A DNA stretch of 64,000 bases from Chitinophagaceae bacterium (lineage in GTDB: Bacteria; Bacteroidota; Bacteroidia; Chitinophagales; Chitinophagaceae). Of the stretch, positions 48,344 through 57,944 are shown one piece after another; position 1 is the first letter of the stretch; each line of letters begins with the position of its first letter. The position numbers and the translations under genes are program-made. The stretch is taken from NCBI GenBank assembly GCA_947447825.1, contig CANFLL010000003.1, positions 30,087 to 94,086 on the forward strand, written 5' to 3'. Below the pieces are notes generated by a model, which did no database searches, was not told the origin of the DNA, and worked only from the letters and a program-made list of their open reading frames with translations.

Positions 48344-48865
48344 ATGCAAAAGCTAGTTGTTTTATTTATAGTTTTTTTTAGTGTCATTAATATAACTAAA
48401 GCCCAGAATGCTTTTGATGAGCACGATAAACTTTTGAATGTTGGGATTGGAGTTAATTCCTATGAAGCAGGAGGAATACCTATTGGTGCTTCATTTGAAG
48501 CTGGGGTAGCAAAAAATATTAGTTTGGGAGGTGGTTTAGATTATCTAAACCATAGCTTTTATAATACCTCATATAGGTATTCAATATTTTATCTTGGTGG
48601 AAGATTATCGTACCACTTTAATAGATTGTTTGATTTGTCAACAAATAAGGCGGATTTTTATGGAGGTACTGCACTTGGTTATAGAAGTATTACGTTGTCA
48701 AATACGTATACTGGCCAAACAATAAGTAATAATTACACTAGTAGATTTATTCTTGGTTTGTATATAGGGGGAAAGTATTATTTTTATAAAAAGACGAGTA
48801 TCTTCCTTGAACTTGGTACGGGCGGTGTTACCAATGCGCGTATCGGCTTAGGGTTTAAATTATAG
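48344..48865 (+). CDS. Outer-membrane beta-barrel-like protein
   Basis: 173 residues from the ATG at 48344 (MQKLVVLFIVFFSVINITKA as signal peptide); a TTG three codons upstream is less likely. The mature protein alternates hydrophobic strands: LNVGIGVNSYEAGGIPIGAS, FEAGVAKNISLGGGLDYLNH, SIFYLGGRLSYHFN, RFILGLYIGGKYYFYKK and the C-terminal ARIGLGFKL, typical of a small eight-stranded barrel. It is not recognised further. It ends the one-directional island. Confidence 0.8.
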   Translation: MQKLVVLFIVFFSVINITKAQNAFDEHDKLLNVGIGVNSYEAGGIPIGASFEAGVAKNISLGGGLDYLNHSFYNTSYRYSIFYLGGRLSYHFNRLFDLSTNKADFYGGTALGYRSITLSNTYTGQTISNNYTSRFILGLYIGGKYYFYKKTSIFLELGTGGVTNARIGLGFKL

Positions 48866-49216
48866 AAGAACAATAATAAAATTAAAAAATAGACTGCCTC
48901 AAATTTCCACTAGTACGAGTGTTCAGCGAAGCTGGTCACTTGTGCTTAATAGTCAAACCAGTTTGCAACTGGAATTCGCTTATATTAAATACCATCCACA
49001 CATAAATGATTGAATAGACCTCTTCGGAAACCCATTCTCTCTCTTTTTCAGTTACCTCAGTGGCAAAGAAATTCTACATAATTGTATAAAATGATTGCCA
49101 CAGAAGGCACAGAAAAAACAGAGAAATCAAATAGAAGACTCTCTTTTTTATCACAGAGCAATTGTCGAAGATATCTATTTAGGGGGGGGTAACTTTAAAC
49201 CGCACGTAATGCGTCT
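48866..49216. other. Right border of the island
   Basis: Contains small hairpins (CAGCGAAGCTG inside CGAGTG...CACTTG near 48920-48946, and CCAGTTTGCAACTGG near 48958-48972) that look like decayed repeat remnants, and a run of nine G near 49181. No gene is recognised. Confidence 0.5.
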
Positions 49217-52200
49217 CTACTTCACCCCATACTCTATAAAATTGCAAAGCAGCTTTCTTGCCACTTCGGCAGAAGATTCTTTGGAAGCCAGATTGCCACA
49301 AACATCCAATGTATTGAAGATGATTTTGCCTTTACCACAAGGTATAATGCCCACTGCCGTACCGAGCTTCATGGGGTAAGCATGATAAGCGCCCGCCACA
49401 CATTCTTCGCCTTCCACTTCCAAAGCAAAACGCTCTCCGCCATTCCTTACCACTGCCTGATAAGGCCAGTTCATTCCATCATTGGTAGGCAAATCCTTAA
49501 ATAATGGATGTTGTTTTACGAAGAAAACACCGCCTAGCCACGCAGTACCAATCTCGAACTTACCCGTACAACTGGCTTTGGTGTTTTTACTGATTAAGTC
49601 CATCCAAGTATCTGCATTTTCTGCAAGAATAAGTGTTGTTCCCTCATTTGCTACTCTATCCAACAACTTTTGAGGGTCGGCCCCATTGGTTTCTGGCACA
49701 GCCCAAAGTAGCTTACACTTGCCATCTGAGTTTTTAACCTGATTCATGGCAATGGATACTGTTACTGCTTTTCCTTTGGTTAGTTTGATTAATTGTTTGT
49801 CGTGCCCACCGCCATTTTTGGCAATTGAGATGAGGGTATCACCATTCACCAACAAGCTTGCCCTTCCGCTAGCTTGCAACTCCAAATAATAATCACCATC
49901 TACGGGAGGAATCACTTTTGTTTCCCAACGGGCATTATACTTTTCGGTTGTTGTAACCGAAGCATCGGGATTTGCACCCATTGGCACATTAAAGTTGATG
50001 TCCTTATCTGTTCTGGTAGTTATCTTTTCTTTAAAACCATCATCCTTATAAAACGTAACGTTTGCGCCTGTTTTGCTATCAGAAGTAAGATATTTTTCTG
50101 TAGGTATAAGCGATAAATTGCCACCAGATGGTGGACGGGATACCACCACCCAATCGAGGTGTTTGGCATCGTTGGTATAATCTGTTACTGACAACTTCTT
50201 TTCTCCCGTCAAGAAATTCTTTATTACACCATTGTGTTCCCATACAGCCCCATCGCCTTTTAATGTTGAGGAACGCCAATCAACCGTCAGAAAATCTTCC
50301 TTACCAACAGCCTTTTGCTTTCCTGCATTATCCAACAATGAAACAGCAATATGGTACATACCACCGATTGAGGCACTTGGAATTTCGATGCCCTCCGCAA
50401 TCAATTGCCCATAAACATCGCCACCCGCAATGGTTACGTTTGCCTCCTTTGTAAACACTTCTTTACCGTCAGGATCAATAACTTTTATGAGTAGTTTATG
50501 AACGCCAGTTAGGTTCTTTTCGTTGATGATATAGAAATCCGTAACTACCTTACTGTTTACTTCAATAATTTGTTTATGCACTTTTATGGCAACATACAAC
50601 GGCTGATTGTACCAAGCAATACGACTGGCATCGCCCTTTATATTGCGAAACTCATCAACAACACCAGAATGGTTTTCTATAATCTGCGACTCCCAACCGT
50701 TGATGGCGTATCCATCGGTATTATTATCGAGACGGATGGTTTCTATTTTACGCCCCTGATGTTCTATGGAAACATTACCCATTGCCACCGTAAAAGCATC
50801 TACCGTAGGGAAAGCTGAACGAAGGTTTTTGCGGGTTAGGAAATTATCGAAAGATTGATACCAATCGAGGTACATAGCCCCATCCCAACCTTTATTGGGT
50901 GAAGCTTCTAGCGTGGCTTTTATCTTTTCCAATCGTGGCGGAGTAGATATAGCACCTTCCTCTCCCCAATAAACAATATCTTTCTTATTGCCAGAATAAT
51001 TATAATAGTCGGTAGGACTTTTATATAAATCTTGATTCCAAACTGCAGGGCCACCAGCATGATGGAAATCGTACCAGCCATGCCAATACACTGTTGTATC
51101 GTTCGGACGCAAATGCACACGAGCCTGTTCATTATCTTCAGTACGGCACCATGCAGAAGTGTGGGTAAAGGTTCGGGTTGGGTCTAATTGGTGGGCATCC
51201 AACATATCGCTGATATGTTCTTCCATCAGCTTATCATTAACCGGTCCCATTTCATTTATCAAATTAAACATGATTAATGCAGGATGGCTACGGTCGCGCT
51301 TTACCATGCGCATAACCTTTACGTGCATCAAGGTATGTGCAAAAGGATTATCGAGATTCTGACCGCTACGGTAATTGCCGGGTTCTTCATAATACAACAG
51401 TCCTAGTTCATCTGCTTTTTCTAAAACAATTGGCGAACCGATGCAACGGTGGAAACTAAGCATGTTTTGTCCCATTTCTTTAGCTGCGCGAATCTGTTTT
51501 TCTGCTTGTTCTTCCGTAGGATAAATTCCATTGATACCCCAAAAGCCCCAACTGATAGCCGTCCGCAATACAATTCGTTTTCCATTTAGGCGAAACATGG
51601 CATTAGTACCTTGACCAGTAGGCACAAACCATCTAAAACCAAATGTCTTATCTTGCTCATCGATTGATTTATTTGCTTCAACAATAGAAACCTTACATAT
51701 ATATAGATTCGGGTTTTCTGTGTCCCATTGCTTAGCATTTGGGGCAGTGATATTAGCGGCAATTTGGTTAGACCCAATCTTCAACTTAACCCCTTTAATA
51801 AGCTTACTGGCAACTTCGATAGCAGGGTTTTTCTTATCAACCAATCTAATCAAAACATCTCCAATAGTTTCTTTTGCAGTACTGTTTACAATAGTTATCT
51901 GTGGATGAATTTCTGTAATGGCAGACGTATTCTGCACATAAATATCATCTACATAAATGGGACTACAAGACACAAGTTTTACCCTACCCGTTATTCCGCC
52001 AAAAGCATGACTACCCGGCACCTTATATTTACCCCAAGTAACCATATCGCCATCACGCCAATCGTAATTGCCACCCGGATCAGTAATGCGAACTGCCAAT
52101 TGAACCGTTTCGCCCGGCTTTGCAAAAGCAGTAATATCAACCTCAAAAGGGGTATTACCTGTTAAATCATATCCTGCCAGTTTTTGATTGATAAAAACCT

Positions 52201-52594
52201 CAGAGCGATAACGTGCAGCTTCAAAACGAAGCAACAGCCTATTAGAAGAAGGTGTATTAGGAATTTGCACCTTACGATACCACCAACTAACTCCCTTTAA
52301 ATCTCCTTCTGGCCCAGACTTCTCTTGAAAGTATTCTTCCAATGTTCCGGGTACACTCACATCCTTTGCATCTGGCGCATTAAAAGAACTCCAACCACCA
52401 GTAGGTATGTAGGTCTTTATTTTGGCAATATCGGTATTAGGCAAGTACAATTCTTCGTCTTTCCAAGTAGCATTCTTATCATACCAAAGCTTCCAACCCT
52501 TTCCAGACAGATTGGTTTCAACCTTGTTTTGAGCTTTTACGGCTATCACGAATAAGAGACACAAAACGATTAGGGTGTTCATTATATTCTTCAT
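49217..52594 (-). CDS. GH2 glycosidase with PA14-like and C-terminal domains
   Basis: 1125 residues with signal peptide (IMNTLIVLCLLFVIAVKA). GH2 sugar-binding and Ig domains (WWYRKVQIPNTP, FEAARYRSEVFINQKLAGYD) are followed by the barrel: MGQNMLSFHRCIGSP, the acid/base Glu in PALIMFNLINEMGPV and IVYWGEEGAIS as likely nucleophile region. A PA14-like region (DGDYYLELQASGRASLLVNG) and a C-terminal domain (GTAVGIIPCGKGKIIFNTLD) extend it beyond usual GH2 length. Extended GH2 proteins act on plant side chains. It leads into the pectinesterase and rhamnosidase block. Confidence 0.87.
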   Translation of the reverse strand: MKNIMNTLIVLCLLFVIAVKAQNKVETNLSGKGWKLWYDKNATWKDEELYLPNTDIAKIKTYIPTGGWSSFNAPDAKDVSVPGTLEEYFQEKSGPEGDLKGVSWWYRKVQIPNTPSSNRLLLRFEAARYRSEVFINQKLAGYDLTGNTPFEVDITAFAKPGETVQLAVRITDPGGNYDWRDGDMVTWGKYKVPGSHAFGGITGRVKLVSCSPIYVDDIYVQNTSAITEIHPQITIVNSTAKETIGDVLIRLVDKKNPAIEVASKLIKGVKLKIGSNQIAANITAPNAKQWDTENPNLYICKVSIVEANKSIDEQDKTFGFRWFVPTGQGTNAMFRLNGKRIVLRTAISWGFWGINGIYPTEEQAEKQIRAAKEMGQNMLSFHRCIGSPIVLEKADELGLLYYEEPGNYRSGQNLDNPFAHTLMHVKVMRMVKRDRSHPALIMFNLINEMGPVNDKLMEEHISDMLDAHQLDPTRTFTHTSAWCRTEDNEQARVHLRPNDTTVYWHGWYDFHHAGGPAVWNQDLYKSPTDYYNYSGNKKDIVYWGEEGAISTPPRLEKIKATLEASPNKGWDGAMYLDWYQSFDNFLTRKNLRSAFPTVDAFTVAMGNVSIEHQGRKIETIRLDNNTDGYAINGWESQIIENHSGVVDEFRNIKGDASRIAWYNQPLYVAIKVHKQIIEVNSKVVTDFYIINEKNLTGVHKLLIKVIDPDGKEVFTKEANVTIAGGDVYGQLIAEGIEIPSASIGGMYHIAVSLLDNAGKQKAVGKEDFLTVDWRSSTLKGDGAVWEHNGVIKNFLTGEKKLSVTDYTNDAKHLDWVVVSRPPSGGNLSLIPTEKYLTSDSKTGANVTFYKDDGFKEKITTRTDKDINFNVPMGANPDASVTTTEKYNARWETKVIPPVDGDYYLELQASGRASLLVNGDTLISIAKNGGGHDKQLIKLTKGKAVTVSIAMNQVKNSDGKCKLLWAVPETNGADPQKLLDRVANEGTTLILAENADTWMDLISKNTKASCTGKFEIGTAWLGGVFFVKQHPLFKDLPTNDGMNWPYQAVVRNGGERFALEVEGEECVAGAYHAYPMKLGTAVGIIPCGKGKIIFNTLDVCGNLASKESSAEVARKLLCNFIEYGVK

Positions 52595-52697
52595 AAAAAT
52601 TCTATTTGTGTTATAATATTAAAAACTCATCCCTTTTTTGTCGCATTTAAGGTCTTGGATATGGAAAAAGACACCTCTGTATAAGGCTTATTACTCC

Positions 52698-53768
52698 TTA
52701 TTTTCCCTTTTTAGGCAATGGATTCCATCCTGCCAACACCCTTTCCTCTGTATAATCCTTTGCTTCATTGGCAGTTAAGGCACGAAGTCCCGGCCATTTT
52801 GAACGCTGACTCATATCTGCCCCTTTGCCCGTATTGTTATACTCGTACAAATGAAGCTTATCTGTACTATCGGCATACGTCATGCGCCAAGTGGTAGGCC
52901 ATCCTTTTGGATCAATTTGTTCACACATGTCCGAATTTATGAAAGTAACTTTTGGGTACGCATGCCACGGACGACCAAGGGCAATCAGCCTGCCATCATC
53001 TCCATTGCGAGGACTATTGGCTGAATAAGTGAGTTTGCAATTATTAAATACAAAACCATAAGCTTGCGTTTCGGGTGTAGATGGCGCAGTAATCCACCCA
53101 CCACCAAAGCTGCGAATCTCGCAAGAAGCAAAGAAACCGATGCCTGCACCATAGATATAATCGGTTCTGCCAAGCACCAAACAATTCTTAAAATAGTTGC
53201 GTTTGCCTTCATTTCCCATCAGGATTGTATCCTGATAACTTAGGATATTACAATTTAAAAACACCGTTCTATCGCCACGGAGCGTTAGAGTCAATGCCTG
53301 TCCAACCGGCCCAGCCGTATTTGAAAGGGTTAGATTCTCGGCTGTAAAATCATCTGCCAATACAGTTAGTGTGGCAGAAGTGCGGATAAGATCTTTGTTA
53401 TCCTTCCATAAAGCCACCGCCTCAGCAGGGCATTTATTGCCAGACTCGGGATTTTTACAATCGTATATATGATAGCTGACAATGGTCTTTTCTCTGTCTT
53501 CGCCCAGCAATCTAAGATTGGTTTTTGTAGCAGGAACAATCAACTTTTCTGTATTGTATGTTCCATTTTTGATAAGAATGGTTGTTTGTTTTGAGCTATT
53601 ATCTGGCACTGCATTGATGGCATCTTGAATAGATTTGTATTGACCACTTCCATCGAGGGCAACAATAATATCAGGCTTGGTTGGATTGGGCGTTGCAGTT
53701 GCTTTCAATCCTGTGATAAGCGTAATAATAGTTGCAATAACTATGATTTTGTTGAGTAATTGTTTCAT
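52698..53768 (-). CDS. CE8 pectin methylesterase (secreted)
   Basis: 356 residues with a signal peptide (IIVIATIITLITGLKATA). Beta-helix and catalytic motifs are complete: GSGQYKSIQDAINAVPDNSS, GQALTLTLRGDRTVFLNCNI (Gln), SYQDTILM (Asp), GRTDYIYGAGIGFF (nucleophile Asp) and LIALGRPWHAYPKVTFIN (Arg). It removes methyl esters from homogalacturonan so that the PL1 and PL10 lyases can act. It lies 27 bp after the GH106 gene and is probably in one operon with it. Confidence 0.95.
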   Translation of the reverse strand: MKQLLNKIIVIATIITLITGLKATATPNPTKPDIIVALDGSGQYKSIQDAINAVPDNSSKQTTILIKNGTYNTEKLIVPATKTNLRLLGEDREKTIVSYHIYDCKNPESGNKCPAEAVALWKDNKDLIRTSATLTVLADDFTAENLTLSNTAGPVGQALTLTLRGDRTVFLNCNILSYQDTILMGNEGKRNYFKNCLVLGRTDYIYGAGIGFFASCEIRSFGGGWITAPSTPETQAYGFVFNNCKLTYSANSPRNGDDGRLIALGRPWHAYPKVTFINSDMCEQIDPKGWPTTWRMTYADSTDKLHLYEYNNTGKGADMSQRSKWPGLRALTANEAKDYTEERVLAGWNPLPKKGK

Positions 53769-53795
53769 GCCTTGTTAATGATTAATGTTTAAAGA

Positions 53796-56700
53796 TTAGT
53801 GATTAATATCTATCACTAATGGATGTTCGAAATATAGTTTAATGGGTTTGCTTATTCCCGAAGGAAAAAGATTTGCCTCTTTTGTAATGATTGGAATTGG
53901 GTCACCCTTTTTAATCATGGGTGAGGTTGTCCATAAATCTTTCTCGCCACGCGATTTTACTTTGTCGCCAATCAACCTGTTACGCCAAGGATTTGTAACC
54001 TTAATGGTAAAGTCATTATCACCAGCCTTAATAAAAGAGGTAATATCCATTTTATATGTCGGATCCCAAATGATGCCTACTTGCTTACCATTTATTTCGA
54101 TGTTGGCAGTAGCCCCAAATTGTTCTAATTGCAGATAGATTGGTTGATTGGGGGCTTTGTATTTTGAAGGGATATAGACCTTCATTTTATAAGTGGCTTC
54201 TCCAGAATAATATTTAACCAACGAATCTGATGATTCTGTAAATGACAAAAACTTGTCGATAGGTTTTGTGCCAATTGCTAGTTCATTCTCAAAAGTGATG
54301 ATTCCTTTTGCATCGGCAAGAACTATTGCTTCTGCTGGAGCAATGTTTATTTTACTTTCCTTTCCTGTGATTGAGTTTAGGATAAACTTACCTCCCAAAC
54401 TACTTTGAGCCACAATCTTATTATCCGAATTATAGTAAAATAATGGAAGGGTTTCCATCTTATCTTTTCCATCAATAGGAAATAATTGAACTCCCTCTAT
54501 TGATTTCATGGAAATGAAATAAGGCTTGGATGCTTCAATGGTAAACACCACAAACAACGATTGCTTTGCCCGAAGTGTTAATGGGATTTTGGTATATTTT
54601 TCTGTTTGATTATACAAAGCCAAAGGATAAGTCTTTCCATCCATCGGATCCCAGATAGTAGGAACTTTTCCATTGACACGGAAGTTGGCTTCGAAACTGA
54701 TGGAACTGGTGTCATTTGTATTTACCAAATAATAAACATCACCGTTTGCCAACTTTTTATGAATATGTAGCAAGGCATCTGGCTTTACACCCTTTGCCTC
54801 AAAATCGGGAGCGTACGTTTTCTTGATCTCGTCCAATGACCAAACTACTTTTCCTTTCCCATAACTATTGGATGTAACTTGTTTGTCGGAACTTGTACCC
54901 CAAACCTTATCGGTCATAGCTTTCAGCTCAGCATTGTTTACATCCAACTCTTTAAGTGATAAAGTAGCTGTTGGTTTAGGTGCAAAAACTGTTGCCCCTG
55001 CTTTAACTAAAGCTTCTATCTTCTTAACCGTTGCAAGGTTTAGTTCTTTATCCCTAACAACCAAAAACTGAAATGGGTATTTGTTATCGAGCAAAATCTC
55101 TCCATCTTTCACGGATGTTCTATCTAACAAAACTTCCGAATTACAGTAATTGAACTTTGTATTCTTGGGTAAAATCTTATCCAAATCCTTTTCGTTTAAT
55201 TCAAGGGATGGCAACTTATCTCCTAAATAAATCAATGCATCAGACATTCTAAAACCTTGTTGAAGCAAGAACTGCACACGGGCTTGTTCATCGAAAAAGC
55301 TTTTTCCATAAGCGTACCAAGGGTTGTGTCTATTGAAGGATTGTCCATAAACACCCAACGTTAATCCAGGCTTCTTTTCTGTTGGTTGATGAACATTACT
55401 ATGCAATATCATATTGTTTACGCCATTGGTAAAAGCCGCATCGCCATACAATTTCAAGTCAATTGGCGCATCACTATAAATCGCCATACCAGTATAAGCC
55501 TCCGACCCAACGATTGGTTTATTATACAACAAGGCACTATGTTCTGGAGCAACGTATTTTAATTTATCCTTCGGAACATAATTGATTGGCCAATTGCGGG
55601 CTTCGATGTTTGCCCAAAACTCCGTCATGGGCATATCGCAGTATTTATAAGTTTTAAGAATATCAATTGGTGGCGCAAGTCCATCGCCATAAATTCCTTC
55701 CGAATGCAGTTCCATCCCTTGCCTGTGACACAAATCTGCCAGATGTTTAAAATAGTAATCTACAATCAGGTCGCTGATAGTTTGCCGATAATCATGCAAG
55801 AAAGCTTCCGAAACCTTGGTGCTCTGTACCACTTCCCCACACAACACAGGGATATAAGGAATCAGACTATATCCTCTGCGCTTCTCAAATTCCTTAGCAA
55901 AGTTCGCCGTCCAGTTTTGTTGCCCACACTCCCAACTGTCCACCAATATATAAGAAAAAGTATTCCCTTTATAAGCACCTGCCAAGTCAATCAGCTTTTG
56001 TGGATAGTTCTGAAAGTGAATATTCAGCGCAGTTGTATCCATTTTATCACACTCCAAACCAGTTCCTTGTGGAGAAGCAGGATGATTGGTTTGCCCTGTT
56101 GTGGTATATCCAAAACGTAAGATTGTCCAATCCCCTTTTGGAGCTTTCCAGTTCAGGTTGCCATCCTTATCCATTTTATTGGTAAGGTCAATTACATCCG
56201 AAGTATTTGCAATAAAGGCATTACTAGCAGGTTCTTTATCGGCGGCTTGGTAATTATCCAAGTTTCTAACCCTTGATGAAACCGTTTTATTAATTATTTG
56301 CGAGATGCCTTCCTCATAAGAATTGCTTTCTCCCTTTTGCAACAAAGCAACTTCTCCAACCTTAGTATCGTCATTTACTGTTAATCGGAAAGCAGTTGCC
56401 GTTGTTTTAGCAAAGGGAAGTTTAACCAATTCATTCTGTTTATCAACCACCACATCTGCCACTTTGGAAAAAGTAATATTATCATTAGACGATTCTATGG
56501 TAACACCTAGTGGCAATTTAATACTTGCTTTTAAGTCGAAAAAAACAATATCCAACTCGCTGGTTGTAAACGGCTCATTAAACTGAAGCCTTATCTGTTG
56601 ATTCTTTTTTAAGGTAATATTACTGATAGGGCTTCCATCTGTGAGGCTTTCTGTAGTTGTTTTTCCATTGTAAGTTACTGTTGGATTTGCCATTACAAAA

Positions 56701-57248
56701 GAGTTGGGTTTTGAGGAAGGATAGGCAATAACGTAAGCATCCTTGTAATAATCTTGCGTTCCTATTGGCTGATTTAGTTTAATCGGCTGATCATTTCCTC
56801 CTTCTAAGTATGTTTTCCTCCATATAAATTGCTTCATGGAGTTTTCTGGGTTAATCCACGGCCCACCGCTTTCGCTCCATCCGTCGCAATTGGCAGCACC
56901 AATGTTTATGCCCAATCTATTTGCCTCTTTAAGCGCATATTTAAACATTTCATACCACTGTGGCGAACCAAAATCAACAGTAGGACAATCTGCATTTCCT
57001 AAATCTTTATAGTAAACATTTAGGATGGTGGCACAACGGATGTCCTGTTTCTTCATCGCCTCCAAGTCTTTCGTAATCCCTTCCTTGGTTATAAATCCAG
57101 ACATCCAATGCCACCAAGTTGTTATTTGATTCTTTGTAGGCGGATTTTTAAAGTCGGCAACGTTCAAAGTGCTTTTCTGTGCTTGAAGGACACTTGAATA
57201 AGCAATTAAGGAACCGAACAATAGCAATCGAACTAATTTATTTACCAT
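53796..57248 (-). CDS. GH106 alpha-L-rhamnosidase (secreted)
   Basis: 1150 residues with a signal peptide (LVRLLLFGSLIAYSSVLQA). The GH106 opening WWHWMSGFITKEGITKDLEA, ILNVYYKDLGNADCPTVDF and IGAANCDGWSESGGPWINPE is diagnostic. The barrel includes FSYILVDSWECGQQNWTANF and HSEGIYGDGLAPPIDILKTY, where family catalytic Glu residues are expected. The C-terminus is a galactose-binding-like domain (LEQFGATANIEINGKQVGII). It removes rhamnose from rhamnogalacturonan fragments. It is the first gene of the CE8-containing unit, with a 15-bp hairpin just upstream. Confidence 0.93.
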   Translation of the reverse strand: MVNKLVRLLLFGSLIAYSSVLQAQKSTLNVADFKNPPTKNQITTWWHWMSGFITKEGITKDLEAMKKQDIRCATILNVYYKDLGNADCPTVDFGSPQWYEMFKYALKEANRLGINIGAANCDGWSESGGPWINPENSMKQFIWRKTYLEGGNDQPIKLNQPIGTQDYYKDAYVIAYPSSKPNSFVMANPTVTYNGKTTTESLTDGSPISNITLKKNQQIRLQFNEPFTTSELDIVFFDLKASIKLPLGVTIESSNDNITFSKVADVVVDKQNELVKLPFAKTTATAFRLTVNDDTKVGEVALLQKGESNSYEEGISQIINKTVSSRVRNLDNYQAADKEPASNAFIANTSDVIDLTNKMDKDGNLNWKAPKGDWTILRFGYTTTGQTNHPASPQGTGLECDKMDTTALNIHFQNYPQKLIDLAGAYKGNTFSYILVDSWECGQQNWTANFAKEFEKRRGYSLIPYIPVLCGEVVQSTKVSEAFLHDYRQTISDLIVDYYFKHLADLCHRQGMELHSEGIYGDGLAPPIDILKTYKYCDMPMTEFWANIEARNWPINYVPKDKLKYVAPEHSALLYNKPIVGSEAYTGMAIYSDAPIDLKLYGDAAFTNGVNNMILHSNVHQPTEKKPGLTLGVYGQSFNRHNPWYAYGKSFFDEQARVQFLLQQGFRMSDALIYLGDKLPSLELNEKDLDKILPKNTKFNYCNSEVLLDRTSVKDGEILLDNKYPFQFLVVRDKELNLATVKKIEALVKAGATVFAPKPTATLSLKELDVNNAELKAMTDKVWGTSSDKQVTSNSYGKGKVVWSLDEIKKTYAPDFEAKGVKPDALLHIHKKLANGDVYYLVNTNDTSSISFEANFRVNGKVPTIWDPMDGKTYPLALYNQTEKYTKIPLTLRAKQSLFVVFTIEASKPYFISMKSIEGVQLFPIDGKDKMETLPLFYYNSDNKIVAQSSLGGKFILNSITGKESKINIAPAEAIVLADAKGIITFENELAIGTKPIDKFLSFTESSDSLVKYYSGEATYKMKVYIPSKYKAPNQPIYLQLEQFGATANIEINGKQVGIIWDPTYKMDITSFIKAGDNDFTIKVTNPWRNRLIGDKVKSRGEKDLWTTSPMIKKGDPIPIITKEANLFPSGISKPIKLYFEHPLVIDINH

Positions 57249-57278
57249 GTTGAATGATGATTAAATGATTTGAACACT

Positions 57279-57311
57279 AAGTAAGGCTTCGCTCAAAGCG
57301 AAGCCTTACTT
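57279..57311. repeat. Perfect 15-bp hairpin upstream of GH106
   Basis: AAGTAAGGCTTCGCT (57279-57293), 3-nt loop, and its exact complement (57297-57311). On the minus strand it would sit in the leader of the GH106 mRNA, about 30 nt before the start codon, or end umuC transcription; no long T run follows on that strand. Confidence 0.8.
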
Positions 57312-57605
57312 TAAGAAGTGGTTGATTATTAAATAACACTATCTTACTATCATTAGGCTATTCACTGACAAGAGTATTCGTAATATGGTTTCAAAAATAT
57401 CAATCCTTCTTTAGTAACCATTCTGCACTATCCTGCAAACTTGTTTGCGGTGGGGGTATGGTATATTGTTTTGCACTTTAATACTATCAGAGATTCATCT
57501 AAATTAATTGAGTGGTGTACATCTATTGATTAATTATTACTGACACCAGAGGTAGAAGAGATTGTTTGCACATGCAGCTTACAGTATTTAAGGCTTTTAT
57601 TAGTT

Positions 57606-57944
57606 ATGTGGGAAATACATTCATCAGATTTTACTAGGATTGGCGATTGGATAGACAATGAAATTGAGAAAGTTTATTTCTTTATACACTTACAAAATGA
57701 ACCAAACTTCTCTGAAATGTCAGGCTACATGATTGATAAATTGAACAATGTATGTGGACTAAACATTAGAAGGCCAGAGACTCAGAAAAAAGAAACTTTC
57801 TATGTTTCAACTCATTTTTTAAATCAAGCCACAACAATTTTATACAACCTCTTTCAATTCACTCCATCTAGTTGTGTATCGAGGACTATGAAAGTTCTTT
57901 TGCATTTTCCAATTTCTAACAGTTCCCGTAGTGGCAAATTTTAA
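57606..57944 (+). pseudogene. C-terminal remnant of a DUF72 protein
   Basis: Residues from about 9 to 58 (TRIGDWIDNEIEKVYFFIHL, MSGYMIDKLNNVCGLNIRRP) resemble the C-terminal end of DUF72 proteins, which have a (V/I)YFFxH strand and a following LN...G helix. The much longer N-terminal barrel is absent upstream, and the frame runs on across the 3' end of umuC on the other strand. I read it as a gene fragment, not a functional gene. The similarity is by eye. Confidence 0.5.
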
